Notes: generated by a model not told the origin, from the letters alone. A stretch of DNA of 50,118 nt from a bacterium (GCA_019695305.1 JAIBAG010000019.1:1-50118), one strand, 5' to 3'. Positions 24,416 through 33,675 are shown, numbered from the stretch's first letter. Numbers and translations: made by a program.

Positions 24416-24820
24416 ATGCATCTCCAAACAGTTTCAAATACTCCAAAAAAAATACTGCTGGTTGAAGACTCCGAAAACCTGTGTCAAGTTATCACCAAGC
24501 GCGCTCAAAAAAAATTTGGTTACTCCTGCAGAGTAGATAATACGGGAGAAAATTGCATCCAGCTATGCCGTGAAGAAAAACCCGATGTTCTTATTTTAGA
24601 TATGGGACTTCCCAAGGTAAGTGGTTTAAGCCTGCTCCGCATGATTAAACAAGATAGCGAATTACAAAACATCCCGGTAATTGCCTACACCGCTTATAGC
24701 TACCACGATTTAGTAGCCGAATGTGCCGATTTAGGAATAGATGCCTACTTCACCAAATCGGAACCTATTTCCGAACTCTTCGATCTTATTCAAAATCAAA
24801 TCAATAAAACCCAACATTAA
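24416..24820 (+). CDS. Single-domain response regulator (CheY-like receiver)
   Basis: 134 aa: one receiver domain and no output domain. The acidic pocket is VEDSEN (E17, D18), the phosphoacceptor is D62 in PDVLILDMGLPK, the switch Thr is in VIAYTAYSY, and the conserved Lys is in YFTKSEP. It probably takes phosphate from the facing histidine kinase and signals by protein contact, as CheY or Spo0F do. The ATG at 24416 is chosen because AGGGGG lies about eight bases upstream; an upstream GTG at 24380 would add a nonconserved leader. It ends in a 4-base overlap with the convergent kinase gene, an unusually tight tail-to-tail pairing. Confidence 0.9.
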   Translation: MHLQTVSNTPKKILLVEDSENLCQVITKRAQKKFGYSCRVDNTGENCIQLCREEKPDVLILDMGLPKVSGLSLLRMIKQDSELQNIPVIAYTAYSYHDLVAECADLGIDAYFTKSEPISELFDLIQNQINKTQH

Positions 24821-26238
24821 GCAATTGGGAACGCCAAATGAATACTGCATCCATTTTGGTTTTCAACCCAAATTTTTCCATTTTGCGATGCCATCATTTC
24901 AATACACAATGGAAGCCCTAAACCTAATCCGTCGTGCTCGTTTACAGATAAATGCATTTTTTGAGTGGGCTGATGAAAAATTTCTTTCATACTTTTTTCA
25001 GACATCCCAGGGCCATCATCGTGCATGGTTATACATACCTTAGAAGTATCATTTTGCATTACACACGCTTTTAACACGATACTTTTTTGCGCATGCCGTA
25101 ACGCATTAGAAAACAAATTATAAATAACTTCTTTTAACAACGCCATATCACAAATAACCGCTGGCAAAGCTTCTGGCACATCCACAATCACGTTTAAATC
25201 TTGTGCCTGGCCCAACCTAAAAAAACCAAGACCAATACGCTTTAACAGCTGAACCAAATCATTTTTTTGCAACTTCACTTTATAATTACCTTTATCAAAA
25301 CGCCTCATCATCAAAAGATGATTAATAATATCATGCAAACTATCTAAATTATCTTTGGCAATACCAATAATTTGTTTTTGACTTTCGCTAACAGGGCCTT
25401 CCATTCCATCGTTTAGGTTATCTATAATACCCGATACAACCGCCAGCGGCGTGCGCAGCTCGTGCGCTAAAATACCCGAAAAATGGTCACGAATTTCATC
25501 AAGTTTTTTTCTATCGGTAATATCAATAATAGAAGCTAAAATATAGAGAGTGTTATTGATGTAAAGAGGATTAAGCCCAATTTCAACCGGAAACTCTGTT
25601 CCATCCGATCGCAATCCCTTTAAATCTCTCCCAACACCCATACGCCTTGTTTCTGGCTTATTTAAATAACCTTGCACACCTTGGTGATGGCTAGAATGAA
25701 AACGAGCCGGGATAAGACTATTTATTTTGAGACCCACCAGTGTGTGCTGAGGATAAAGAAACATTTTTTTAGCCTGGTTATTAGCAATAATAATACGTGT
25801 ATCCTGATTTACTAAAATAAGGGCATTAGGCGTAGATTCAAAAATAATTTGAAATCGCTGTTCCAGCAAGTTTGCTTCTTCCTGAATACGTATATTAAAA
25901 AAACCAAGCCATGCTACCGTCCATGCTACAGCCACTAAAACAACTCTACGTAAAAACGCATCCTGATTAAATACGTAGCCATGATGAATAAAGTAGCCCG
26001 CTATCATCAAAAAAGTAATGAGGGCTGTAATATAAATAATACTTCTTTTATTGGCATGAATGATGATGATGGCTACACAAATAAGGATATAAAACCCGTT
26101 GGTAAAATTGACTATTTTAATAAGACAATCAATCATGAATAAAACCAGAGACAGAAGCGTAAAAAACAACAGAATAAATACCACAAGCCAAGTATCTTGG
26201 TTTTTTGCATCCTTATTACTGTGTGAAAGCATAGCCAT
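24817..26238 (-). CDS. Membrane PAS sensor histidine kinase
   Basis: 473 aa. Four hydrophobic segments lie in residues about 15-115 (WLVVFILLFFTLLSLVLFM and following). A PAS domain is at about 128-250 (FQIIFESTPNALILVNQDTR, ending IIDITDRKK). A HisKA domain contains the phosphorylated His in LAHELRTPLAVVSG. The HATPase_c domain has the N-box NLFSNALRHA, G1 DDGPGMS and G2 GLGLGLPL. All catalytic motifs are present, so it should be active. Its gene starts six bases after the stop of the ethylene-receptor-like protein and so is in one operon with it. The likely phosphate acceptor is the receiver protein encoded convergently. What the PAS domain senses is unknown. Confidence 0.93.
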   Translation of the reverse strand: MAMLSHSNKDAKNQDTWLVVFILLFFTLLSLVLFMIDCLIKIVNFTNGFYILICVAIIIIHANKRSIIYITALITFLMIAGYFIHHGYVFNQDAFLRRVVLVAVAWTVAWLGFFNIRIQEEANLLEQRFQIIFESTPNALILVNQDTRIIIANNQAKKMFLYPQHTLVGLKINSLIPARFHSSHHQGVQGYLNKPETRRMGVGRDLKGLRSDGTEFPVEIGLNPLYINNTLYILASIIDITDRKKLDEIRDHFSGILAHELRTPLAVVSGIIDNLNDGMEGPVSESQKQIIGIAKDNLDSLHDIINHLLMMRRFDKGNYKVKLQKNDLVQLLKRIGLGFFRLGQAQDLNVIVDVPEALPAVICDMALLKEVIYNLFSNALRHAQKSIVLKACVMQNDTSKVCITMHDDGPGMSEKSMKEIFHQPTQKMHLSVNEHDGLGLGLPLCIEMMASQNGKIWVENQNGCSIHLAFPIA

Positions 26239-26244
26239 AACTTA

Positions 26245-26700
26245 TTATTGGTTATTTTTTTTCATCCATTCCTCTTTTTCCTTTCGCAGCCTATCTACCT
26301 CTTCTACCAACTCGTTGTACGACATAAACAAAAGCCCTTTGTTATCCATTGTTAAAATTTTAGGAACAATTCTAATCATACACACAACTGTAGCCAGCGA
26401 AACAATGGCTGTGATTAATTTAATAATGCCAGAAAGCGTGTAGTAGGCTTCCCACACATTAATGATTTCCATCAAATGGGTAGTGCCGCAGGCTAATATA
26501 AAAAGAGCAAACATAATAAACAGCCAATTAAAGGGAATTTTCTTTTTGTTTAAAATAAAAACAACCAGCAAAAAAGGAATAGAATAATAACACAGCATAA
26601 TGATCACATCGGATATGACATGCAGGCCAATCAGTTCAGGTTTCCATAAATAACAATGGCCGTGGGGCATAAACCCCTGCATATTAAAAAAACTGGACAT
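26245..26700 (-). CDS. Stand-alone ethylene-receptor-type (ETR1 N-terminal) copper-binding membrane protein
   Basis: 151 aa with three or four hydrophobic helices and a short coiled-coil tail (ELVEEVDRLRKEKEEWMKK). The first three helices match the ethylene-binding domain of plant ETR1 and cyanobacterial relatives: CYLWKPELIGLHVISDVII, YYSIPFLLVVFIL and FALFILACGTTHL. D31, Y38, I41, P42, C71 and H75 correspond one-for-one, at a constant offset of six, to ETR1 D25, Y32, I35, P36, C65 and H69; Cys and His bind the copper cofactor. In plants this domain is fused to a kinase; here it is separate and encoded six bases upstream of a membrane histidine kinase. A good Shine-Dalgarno (GGAGGG) precedes the ATG. 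Ethylene or another copper ligand as signal is inference. Confidence 0.85.
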   Translation of the reverse strand: MSSFFNMQGFMPHGHCYLWKPELIGLHVISDVIIMLCYYSIPFLLVVFILNKKKIPFNWLFIMFALFILACGTTHLMEIINVWEAYYTLSGIIKLITAIVSLATVVCMIRIVPKILTMDNKGLLFMSYNELVEEVDRLRKEKEEWMKKNNQ

Positions 26701-26862
26701 ACACCCTCCTCATTTATAAACACCATCTCATACTGAACCCGTCTTAGGCATTTGCAAGATTTTTTTTTAAAAACAGTAAAAATACCGGATAACTTCTTAT
26801 CCTTTGTGTTTACACTTTACTGTTATAAAGAAGCCCGTTACACCTACTGATAGGGAGACAAT

Positions 26863-27660
26863 ATGACACCATCATGGGCTTTAGTTACCGGATCCAGTAG
26901 TGGAATTGGAGTATGCTTCGCTTGGGAGCTGGCTCAAAAAGGATATTCGTTGGTGCTGGTTGCCCGCAGGCGAGAACGCATGCTGGAGTTAGCCGCTCAA
27001 ATCTCAAAAAAATATCTCGTAAGCGTAGAAGTAATTGCGTGCGACCTCTCAGAATCCAGTGCTATACCGCTCATTGTTGCCGAGCTAAACAATAAAAAAA
27101 TTGAAATTGAGGTTCTAGTCAATAATGCCGGCTATGGAAAACTAGAGTCATTTTTAACCAGCGATAAAGCTATCAATACCAACATGATTGATCTTAATAT
27201 TAAGGCGCTTACCGACTTAACACATGCGTTAGCCAAACCCATGGTGCAAAACAAAAAGGGGTTTATTTTAATGGTAGCTTCTGTTGGTGCTTTTCAGCCC
27301 GACCCCTATTTTGCTGTATATGGCGCCACCAAGGCCTATGTGTTGTCGTTTGGTGAAGCTTTATATCATGAATTAAAACCTTATGGGGTTACCGTCAGCA
27401 CATTTGCTCCAGGCCCCACCGCCACCGAATTTTTAGACACAGCCAACGTGCCTAAAAGTCCGCTTACTCTTAAATTTTTGGTACCGGCCAATACCGTAGC
27501 CGCCATTGGTTTAAAAGGTTTGTTTAAAAAACAGCGTCTGATAGTCCCGGGTTTTTCTAATAAAATCATGGTATTTTTGGTTCAACTTTTACCACGGGCT
27601 ATTGTGCTGGCCATGGCTGCCTTAACAGCCAAAATGATGATGGGCAAAAACAATACATAA
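26863..27660 (+). CDS. Short-chain dehydrogenase/reductase (SDR)
   Basis: A 265-aa classical SDR. The NAD(P)-binding motif is TGSSSGIG (residues 9-16), followed by VLVARRRERM whose Arg residues suggest NADPH preference. NNAGYG is the family's structural motif, and the catalytic Ser/Tyr/Lys are in MVASVGAF and YGATKAYV. APGPTATEF follows as the usual PG motif. The C-terminus is hydrophobic (IMVFLVQLLPRAIVLAMAALTA), suggesting membrane association, as in DltE/YqjQ-like SDRs. AGGGAG precedes the ATG. Substrate unknown. It is divergent from the ethylene-receptor-like operon. Confidence 0.9.
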   Translation: MTPSWALVTGSSSGIGVCFAWELAQKGYSLVLVARRRERMLELAAQISKKYLVSVEVIACDLSESSAIPLIVAELNNKKIEIEVLVNNAGYGKLESFLTSDKAINTNMIDLNIKALTDLTHALAKPMVQNKKGFILMVASVGAFQPDPYFAVYGATKAYVLSFGEALYHELKPYGVTVSTFAPGPTATEFLDTANVPKSPLTLKFLVPANTVAAIGLKGLFKKQRLIVPGFSNKIMVFLVQLLPRAIVLAMAALTAKMMMGKNNT

Positions 27661-27723
27661 TGACATTGCCTTTTAAACTTATATTCATTAAGGTTTTACA
27701 AAAAGGGGCTCCTTGGAGGGAGC

Positions 27724-28874
27724 ATGGGCAATCCTTTCGGTGTTCCAGATTACAATTTAAAGTTTGATGACAGGGTTTTAGAATGCCCTGTAGATTTTGG
27801 CACGCCCGCAACATCTAACGAGGCCGTTACTCCGCCGCTTGCTCATCCACCCGCACAAGGTCCTTCACCACTTTCCCTTGGCGTGTTAGTCAGCCTACTA
27901 ATCTTTCGTTTTATATAGCCGTTTCTCCCGGCCTACATAGTATTGCAGGGTTACCCCATGGGGTTGAAGTCCAAACACTTCAACAAATAGACGACGATAC
28001 TTACCGCATGTCCGTATCGGGCCCTCTTACCGGCGACCACACCATGCCTACTATTAGCTTGGGCCTACAGTTTAGACGCCTCATTCCACAAGCTAATCCC
28101 CTTAAACCAGATCAACCGCTTACTTATAGGCTCATGGGGCAACCTCCTATTTCTTTAAATTTTGAATTTGGAAGTTTTAACACCACTCGTTATTCGGCCT
28201 ACGCCCAGCTTGATACCGAGCAACTACAAGAAGTTTTTGGTATCTCCGACGACGAATTGGATGACATTACAGGCGACATTGCCAAAGGAGATTTTAAAAA
28301 ACTGTTTAGTTTTATCGACAGTCTCACAGGACTTTTTTCTGATTACGATTTTAGCAACGATGTTCAAACCGACATTGCCCAAACCACCCAAAAAGAATTT
28401 TATTTTAGATTTGGCCCTACCATTTGGCTTGCCAGCGGCAACGTTTATAACCCGCAAAAGCGATTTCAGTTTTCACCGGCGGGGGGGTTGGGCTTAAGCA
28501 TAAACGGGCTTGTATTAGGCAAAGATTTTTACTTTGGCGGCGGACTTGTATTTGATTGGACTGCAGTAAGAGTAAACGCGGGCCCCACACATATTGAACT
28601 AGCCGGATTTGCCAGCAGTAATTACAATCACGAAGTTCATACAGGTGAAGATGCAAAAAAGCATGGTGCCTGGGGCGATGGCCAGCTCATCGATTTTCAA
28701 ACCTGGCTTACGGCACGTGTCTGGTTTGATGTTCGCGTACGCGACAATAAATTTGAACAAAGATTTAACCAACACCTGGAAGACGGCCTTAATCAATTAA
28801 TAGACCGCGCCCGAGAACTACCCGAAGAACTTGAAAACAACCCTATTATAAAACCGGAAGACATGCCCTTTTAA
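27724..28874 (+). pseudogene. Envelope-type protein of unknown function, apparently frameshifted near its 5' end
   Basis: A start with a strong Shine-Dalgarno (GGAGGGAGC before ATG at 27724; the GGAG can pair with CTCC just upstream) opens a frame that stops at 27918. A second frame, one base back, is open from after 27818 to 28874 and reads coherently (for example FYIAVSPGLHSIAGLPHGVEV) before its first ATG at 28008, which has no ribosome-binding site. The likely original is one protein of about 383 aa with a single-base change between about 27850 and 27900. The 288-aa remainder is rich in alternating aromatic/Gly segments (FYFGGGLVFDW, GGLGLSINGLVLG), as in beta-rich envelope proteins, and ends in an acidic helix. 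I do not recognise the family. It could still be a real gene if the shift is a sequencing error or programmed. Confidence 0.55.
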
Positions 28875-28899
28875 ATTAATTTTAAAACAAAATTAGACG

Positions 28900-30429
28900 T
28901 TAACGCCTTTGTACAAAATAAGATGAAAGTTTAAGCCACAAAGCATCCACAATTTTTTTATCATCTTTGTCGAGCCCCAAAATAAAAATAAGAATAACAT
29001 ACAAAACAAGCCCCGCTACACTTAACAATAAATACATAACAAAACTTGGCTCTACAAATGTTCTTAATCCATGAACAAGAACTAGAGATAAAATACCCGA
29101 TACAAAAAGTTTAATAAGCGACAAAGAAAAAGCATGCATGTGCAAATAAATTTTAACCTGCACCATTTGCAAAATTCGTAATAGTAGTCGCGATATTGTT
29201 GTTGCCACAGCCGAACCCATCATGCCCCATTTGGGAATAAATAAAACATTAAGAATGAGGTTAACAATAAAAACAACAATATTGTTTATTAAATCCAGCC
29301 GCGACCTGCCCGAAATAACAACAGGCCACTGGTGCAAGCCAAAAACGGCATTAAACAAATGTCCAAAAGCCAAAAACACCAAAGCCCCGTAAGCTTGCAC
29401 ATAACTTTGCCCCCACAGCATTAAAATTTGATCGCCCATGGTAGACATCACCATATAAAACGGCAAAGCCAAAAAACTTACCCAACGCACCATGCGTTTT
29501 AAATTTTCTTCCAAACGGGCCAAATTACCGGTTTCAATACTTTCAGAGACGATAGGACTTAAAACCGGATCAAACGCATAGCGTACCGAACTAATGCTGT
29601 TAGATAAGAGAATGATGGCACCATAATTGGCAATAATAAGAGGATCTCTAATGTAAAACCCCAGTAAAATAACATCAAGCCGGGCTAAAGCCTGATTTAA
29701 CAACTCGGCAAAACCAATGGGCACACTGTAGCGCACCAAATGCCAATTTGTTTTCATCTTAAAAAAGTGATGTCCTACCTCTTTTAAATTAAAACACTTT
29801 CCAAAAATATAAACCGACAACACCAGCACACAAAACCCGGCCAATACATGCGCATAAATAATGCCATACTCTTGCACATCATAAAATTGTGATACCCCAA
29901 CAAGAACACCCAATCCTAAAAGCATGGCAAGCGGGTTAATAATGCCGCGTATCACTAAACTATAACGCATGGTACGCGTAGCCATGGTGGCACTGGCTAT
30001 GGCCATCATCCCCGCCCAACATAAAACTAACGGCGACAACAGTTTAAGCGAGGTAGCCATGGAGGCATCCTGATTAAAACGGGCAATAGGCTCGGCAAAC
30101 AAAAGAAGAATACCAATAATAATGAAGGAGCTGCCTAAAACACATTTAAACGATGTGATCAGCGCCTGTAGCTCTCCCATTTTATTATTTTTAATACGCT
30201 CGGCCGCTACCGATTTAAGCAAACTTTTATCAAAACCCAAAAGCCCCACCTTGGCCAAAAGCTCAATGATGGAAAAAGCAAAAATATAGGCCCCGTAAGC
30301 CAGCTTGCCAAAAAAGCGACTTGCCAAAATATGAAAAACAAACACACCCAGCTCAAGAAGCGCCGACAAATAATTGGTAAGCGTCGACTTGGAGGTAACC
30401 TGCGTATCGTTTTTGTGTTCGGCACTCAT
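28900..30429 (-). CDS. Wzx-type oligosaccharide flippase (MOP superfamily)
   Basis: 509 aa with about fourteen predicted transmembrane segments and short loops, as in the polysaccharide-transport branch of the MOP superfamily. Typical features are the early FFGKLAYGAYIFAFSIIELLAKVGLLGFDK region, a central KTNWHLVRYSVPIGFAELLNQ, and VVFIVNLILNVLFIPKWGMMGSAVATTIS. Wzx proteins flip undecaprenyl-pyrophosphate-linked glycan units across the inner membrane. This fits the initiating transferase and ligase/polymerase encoded about 20 kb to the left. It overlaps the GMC oxidoreductase gene by 4 bases (ATGA), so the two are co-translated. Confidence 0.9.
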   Translation of the reverse strand: MSAEHKNDTQVTSKSTLTNYLSALLELGVFVFHILASRFFGKLAYGAYIFAFSIIELLAKVGLLGFDKSLLKSVAAERIKNNKMGELQALITSFKCVLGSSFIIIGILLLFAEPIARFNQDASMATSLKLLSPLVLCWAGMMAIASATMATRTMRYSLVIRGIINPLAMLLGLGVLVGVSQFYDVQEYGIIYAHVLAGFCVLVLSVYIFGKCFNLKEVGHHFFKMKTNWHLVRYSVPIGFAELLNQALARLDVILLGFYIRDPLIIANYGAIILLSNSISSVRYAFDPVLSPIVSESIETGNLARLEENLKRMVRWVSFLALPFYMVMSTMGDQILMLWGQSYVQAYGALVFLAFGHLFNAVFGLHQWPVVISGRSRLDLINNIVVFIVNLILNVLFIPKWGMMGSAVATTISRLLLRILQMVQVKIYLHMHAFSLSLIKLFVSGILSLVLVHGLRTFVEPSFVMYLLLSVAGLVLYVILIFILGLDKDDKKIVDALWLKLSSYFVQRR

Positions 30430-31886
30430 GATTGAAAATTATCCTTAATATGTTTGGCTACTCTTAAAGCATTTGCCGTAATGGTAAGGCTGGGGTTAAC
30501 CCCTCCCGATGTTGGCATAAAACTTCCATCTACCACAAAAAGATTGTTTAAGGCATGAAAGCGGCAATATGGATTTAACACCGATTGATTTGGATGATTT
30601 CCAAAACGCGCCGTTCCCAAGGCATGCGAAAAACTATCAATTTTTTTTACGTTATGAAAAAGACCGCCGGCTTTGCGTAAAATAGTTTTAGCCTTACCCA
30701 CCAAATAATTTAAACGTTCATCATCACGCGCGCTGTACTGGTGATGCACAACAAAGCCATTATCTTTAAGGCTAACAGCATTGGTATATTGTGCGTCATC
30801 CTCGGCAATACAAATAAAGCCCTGAATATGTTCCGAAATGGCAGCGGCAACACGGCCAATAATTCCTGGATAATGATAACGGGTAGATTCGGGCGGTGGC
30901 ATACACATATCTTGAATAACACCCACGGCACCTTCTGTTTGAGGTAAATCGTGATAAAAAGAGGTAATGGCAATTTGCTTGTGGTTAAGATGAGTGGGGT
31001 TGGTTTTAAACGGAAATACGGATGCCACAACCGCATTATCGTGCCGCATTAAATAATGACCCAACGCTTTAGACGCATCAAGCTCACCTAAGCCCGAACG
31101 CAATAACAGAACCGGGCTAAAAAGCGCCCCACCGCTCACAATAAAAGTATTGGCGCTAATTGTAAAAGATGTGCCATCGCGAGTACATTCTACAGCCGTT
31201 ATTTTTTGATGATCATGCACTAAACTGAGCGCCTCGGTGCCTTCAAGAATTGTTAAAAATTGAGGATTGGCTTTTTCAAGCAGCGTTGTGGTTACATCAT
31301 TTTTAGCACTTATCTTGCAAGGGAAACCATCACATGTAAAACAGCTCATACAAGTAGGCCTGGTTTTATTATGGCTATTAATAGCCACCGGAAGAGAGAA
31401 TGGCCTATACCCTAGTTTTTTTGCAGCCTCATACATCCGCTGTGCCGGTGGGGTAAGTGGAATAGACTGGAACGGATAAGGTCTGCGATTAGGCCCCGTG
31501 GGATCGGGCTCGTTACTACCATGAACCTCCAGTAAATTTTCGGCCTCGTTATAGTAAGGTTCAAAATCGGCATACGATACCGGCCATGTTTTAAAATCAG
31601 ATTCTCGTAAACGAAAAGCCGCTCCTCCGTAAAAAATGGACATACCCCCTAATACTTCGTTAAAATAGGCCGGCAATTCCTTACGCCCCAGCTGAACAAC
31701 CGAAAAAGGATTTTTTGTACGGTAACGCCCCTCTATTAAAATACTTTTAGAATCCCAATCACGCTCATCGCGAGCCACTCTTTTGCCACGCTCAATGAGC
31801 ACCGTTTTAAGCCCCGCACGCGATAAGGCATAGGCCGCGGCTCCACCGCCAAAACCAGAACCAATGATGGCCACATCATAGTGCAT
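30426..31886 (-). CDS. GMC-family FAD-dependent oxidoreductase
   Basis: 486 aa. The FAD-binding Rossmann motif is at the N-terminus (VAIIGSGFGGGAAAYALSRA, then VLIERGKR). GMC features follow: EVLGGMSIFYGGAAFRLRESDF and the C-terminal block NNLFVVDGSFMPTSGGVNPSLTITANALR, with the active-site His/Asn expected there. A Cys cluster (CMSCFTCDGFPC) lies at about residues 178-190, as in several bacterial members, and might bind a metal. Family enzymes oxidise alcohols or sugars; a role in oxidising a glycan precursor is possible from context but not shown. It lies between the flippase (4-base overlap) and a glycosyltransferase (11-base overlap) in one operon. Confidence 0.9.
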   Translation of the reverse strand: MHYDVAIIGSGFGGGAAAYALSRAGLKTVLIERGKRVARDERDWDSKSILIEGRYRTKNPFSVVQLGRKELPAYFNEVLGGMSIFYGGAAFRLRESDFKTWPVSYADFEPYYNEAENLLEVHGSNEPDPTGPNRRPYPFQSIPLTPPAQRMYEAAKKLGYRPFSLPVAINSHNKTRPTCMSCFTCDGFPCKISAKNDVTTTLLEKANPQFLTILEGTEALSLVHDHQKITAVECTRDGTSFTISANTFIVSGGALFSPVLLLRSGLGELDASKALGHYLMRHDNAVVASVFPFKTNPTHLNHKQIAITSFYHDLPQTEGAVGVIQDMCMPPPESTRYHYPGIIGRVAAAISEHIQGFICIAEDDAQYTNAVSLKDNGFVVHHQYSARDDERLNYLVGKAKTILRKAGGLFHNVKKIDSFSHALGTARFGNHPNQSVLNPYCRFHALNNLFVVDGSFMPTSGGVNPSLTITANALRVAKHIKDNFQS

Positions 31887-33024
31887 GCGCGTTTTTCTCC
31901 AAAAATTCCTGGTAAATTTTTACAGTTTCTTCAATGGCAAAAGTGGGCGTGGGTGCAAAACGGGCTTTTACATGCTCGCGTCCCAAACGTCCCATTTCTT
32001 CACGTTCTTCAGGAGTAAGGGCACACATCTTTTTAATAGCACCTGCTAAACCCGAAAGGGATAATGTGGGAACTTCAAAACCCATTTTTCCATTTTCAAT
32101 AATACCATCCATATTAACAGCATACGAAAAAATACCGGGTAAACCGCAGCACACACCCTCCAGCGCCGCATTGGATAAACCTTCAAAGAGAGACGGCATG
32201 ATAATTACATCAGAAGCATGGTAAAGTGAGAGCATATCTTTTTGCGCATCTAAAAAACGTACATGCTTTTGAAGCGCATCATTTTTAAGCATTTGATCCA
32301 CAATCCACGAGGTCACTTTATCACGCTTGCGGCCAACAAGTAAGAGAACAAAGTTTTTGGGTAATTCCCCTTTTTTAAGAAGCCGCTTTAAAGCCCACAA
32401 TAAAAAAATCTGGTTTTTCTGAATACCCACACGCCCCGGCAGCATAAACACAATTTCATCGGGCTTTATATTCCAGCGCGCTCTTTCAGTTTCATTTTGT
32501 TCACGCGTGGGCGGGCTAAAAAAATTAACGTCAATATAATTGTAAATCACCCTAATTTTTTGCGGCGACACCCGCGCTTTCCACATCAGTTCTTTTTTTA
32601 CACCTACAGAATTAGTGAGGATGGCCGCCTGTCGTTTAGAAAAATATTTTTCAAAGAGAACATAACGCAGCTCAATCATCCGGTTGCGACAAGAAGAAAT
32701 GATGATGGGCACACCAGCGCGAAGCGCCGCAAAGCGCGCCCAAAAATTGGATTTGTCGCGAAAGCTGTGGAGTATGGTAGGCTTTTCTTTTTTAAGAATG
32801 TCGACGAGTTTTCGATACCCTTTAAATCCCATTTTTTCGTAACCCAAAATATAACGCGGCTGATCGGCCGGTTTTTCGCGCGTGAAAAAAATATTATCGT
32901 GATACAAACACAACACCGGTTCAAATTGGGGCGGGAGATGATTGATGAGCTCCAAAAGCTGCCGCTCGGGGCCTCCCTGCGCCAAGTTGGGGATGAAATA
33001 AAATATTTTAATCTTTTGTGCCAT
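31876..33024 (-). CDS. Glycosyltransferase family 4
   Basis: 382 aa, GT-B fold. The N-terminus has KIFYFIPNLAQGGPERQLLELINHLP, the Gly-rich GGPE loop typical of GT4. The C-terminal domain has VFMLPGRVGIQKNQIFLLWAL, VLLLVGRKRDK, FLDAQKDMLSLYHASDVIIMPSLFEGLSNAALEG and PGIFSYAVNMDGIIENG. It is the first gene of the three-gene minus-strand operon (GT4 - GMC oxidoreductase - flippase). Donor sugar unknown. No strong Shine-Dalgarno before the ATG at 33024. Confidence 0.9.
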   Translation of the reverse strand: MAQKIKIFYFIPNLAQGGPERQLLELINHLPPQFEPVLCLYHDNIFFTREKPADQPRYILGYEKMGFKGYRKLVDILKKEKPTILHSFRDKSNFWARFAALRAGVPIIISSCRNRMIELRYVLFEKYFSKRQAAILTNSVGVKKELMWKARVSPQKIRVIYNYIDVNFFSPPTREQNETERARWNIKPDEIVFMLPGRVGIQKNQIFLLWALKRLLKKGELPKNFVLLLVGRKRDKVTSWIVDQMLKNDALQKHVRFLDAQKDMLSLYHASDVIIMPSLFEGLSNAALEGVCCGLPGIFSYAVNMDGIIENGKMGFEVPTLSLSGLAGAIKKMCALTPEEREEMGRLGREHVKARFAPTPTFAIEETVKIYQEFLEKNAHAL

Positions 33025-33099
33025 GAAAAGTAACGAATAAACAAATTATTGCACTTTGTCTAGAGAGTAGCTTTAAAAAAGCGTTGCGACTTTCAATTT

Positions 33100-33127
33100 T
33101 ATAGTATACACTATTATGTATACTATA
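33100..33127 (+). promoter_or_regulatory. Palindromic operator of the Phd/RelE-type operon
   Basis: TATAGTATACA (33100-33110), six bases, then TGTATACTATA (33117-33127): a perfect 11-base inverted repeat ending 11 bases before the antitoxin ATG. A possible -35 (TTGCGA, 33084) and -10 (TACACT, 33107) place the operator over the promoter, fitting repression by the antitoxin-toxin complex. AGGAG follows as ribosome-binding site. Confidence 0.85.
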
Positions 33128-33137
33128 GGAGCTTATT

Positions 33138-33410
33138 ATGTACAATCACATTACCCTTAAAGACCTTCGCCCCCAGCTGCCCAAAGTAATCGAAAAAGTC
33201 GATTCCGAATTAGGCCGCTATATCATTTCTAAACATGGCGAACCGGTAGCCATTCTGCTTTCGGTAGATGATTATGAGAGCATGATTGAAACTTTGAATG
33301 AAACAACCGACAAGGAAAATCTGAAAAACATCAAACAGGGAATGAAAGAAGCCAAATCCGGCAAAACGATTAACTGGAATCAGGTAAAGCGCAAATACCG
33401 CTTGGAATAA
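33138..33410 (+). CDS. Phd/YefM-type antitoxin
   Basis: A 90-aa type II antitoxin. The Phd/YefM N-terminal DNA-binding fold is visible: ITLKDLRPQLPKVIEKVDSE, RYIISKHGEPVAILLSVDDYESMIETL. The C-terminal ~35 residues (KENLKNIKQGMKEAKSGKTI and on) form the expected toxin-binding helix. It should bind the palindrome just upstream and neutralise the toxin four bases downstream. AGGAG with nine-base spacing precedes the ATG. Length is normal. Confidence 0.92.
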   Translation: MYNHITLKDLRPQLPKVIEKVDSELGRYIISKHGEPVAILLSVDDYESMIETLNETTDKENLKNIKQGMKEAKSGKTINWNQVKRKYRLE

Positions 33411-33414
33411 AACC

Positions 33415-33675
33415 ATGTATCAGGTTGAATTAACCCGCCAAGCCGAAAAAAGTTTTGCCACACTCATAAAAGCGCATGCCGGAATGGGGAAAAGAGTGGC
33501 ACACGCTATCGATTTACTGGCACAAGATCCATCCATCGGCATTCCTTTAAAAGCCGAGCTTAAAGGTCTTTTTAAATATCGCATTGGTTCTTATCGTATT
33601 ATTTATGAAATCAAAAAAACAAAACTCATCATCACCATCATCGACATTGGCCACCGCAGAGAAATCTACCGTTAA
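33415..33675 (+). CDS. RelE/ParE-family toxin
   Basis: 86 aa with the RelE/ParE fold: YQVELTRQAEKSFATL at the N-terminus, helix LLAQDPSIGIPLKAELKGLF, then the strands FKYRIGSYRIIYEIKKTKLIITIIDIGHRREIYR. The Arg residues in YRIGSYRIIY and the C-terminal GHRREIYR are the conserved basic/catalytic positions of mRNA interferases of the RelE/YafQ side of the family. It starts four bases after the antitoxin stop. The target (ribosome-bound mRNA versus gyrase) is not decided by sequence alone, though RelE-like is favoured. Confidence 0.9.
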   Translation: MYQVELTRQAEKSFATLIKAHAGMGKRVAHAIDLLAQDPSIGIPLKAELKGLFKYRIGSYRIIYEIKKTKLIITIIDIGHRREIYR

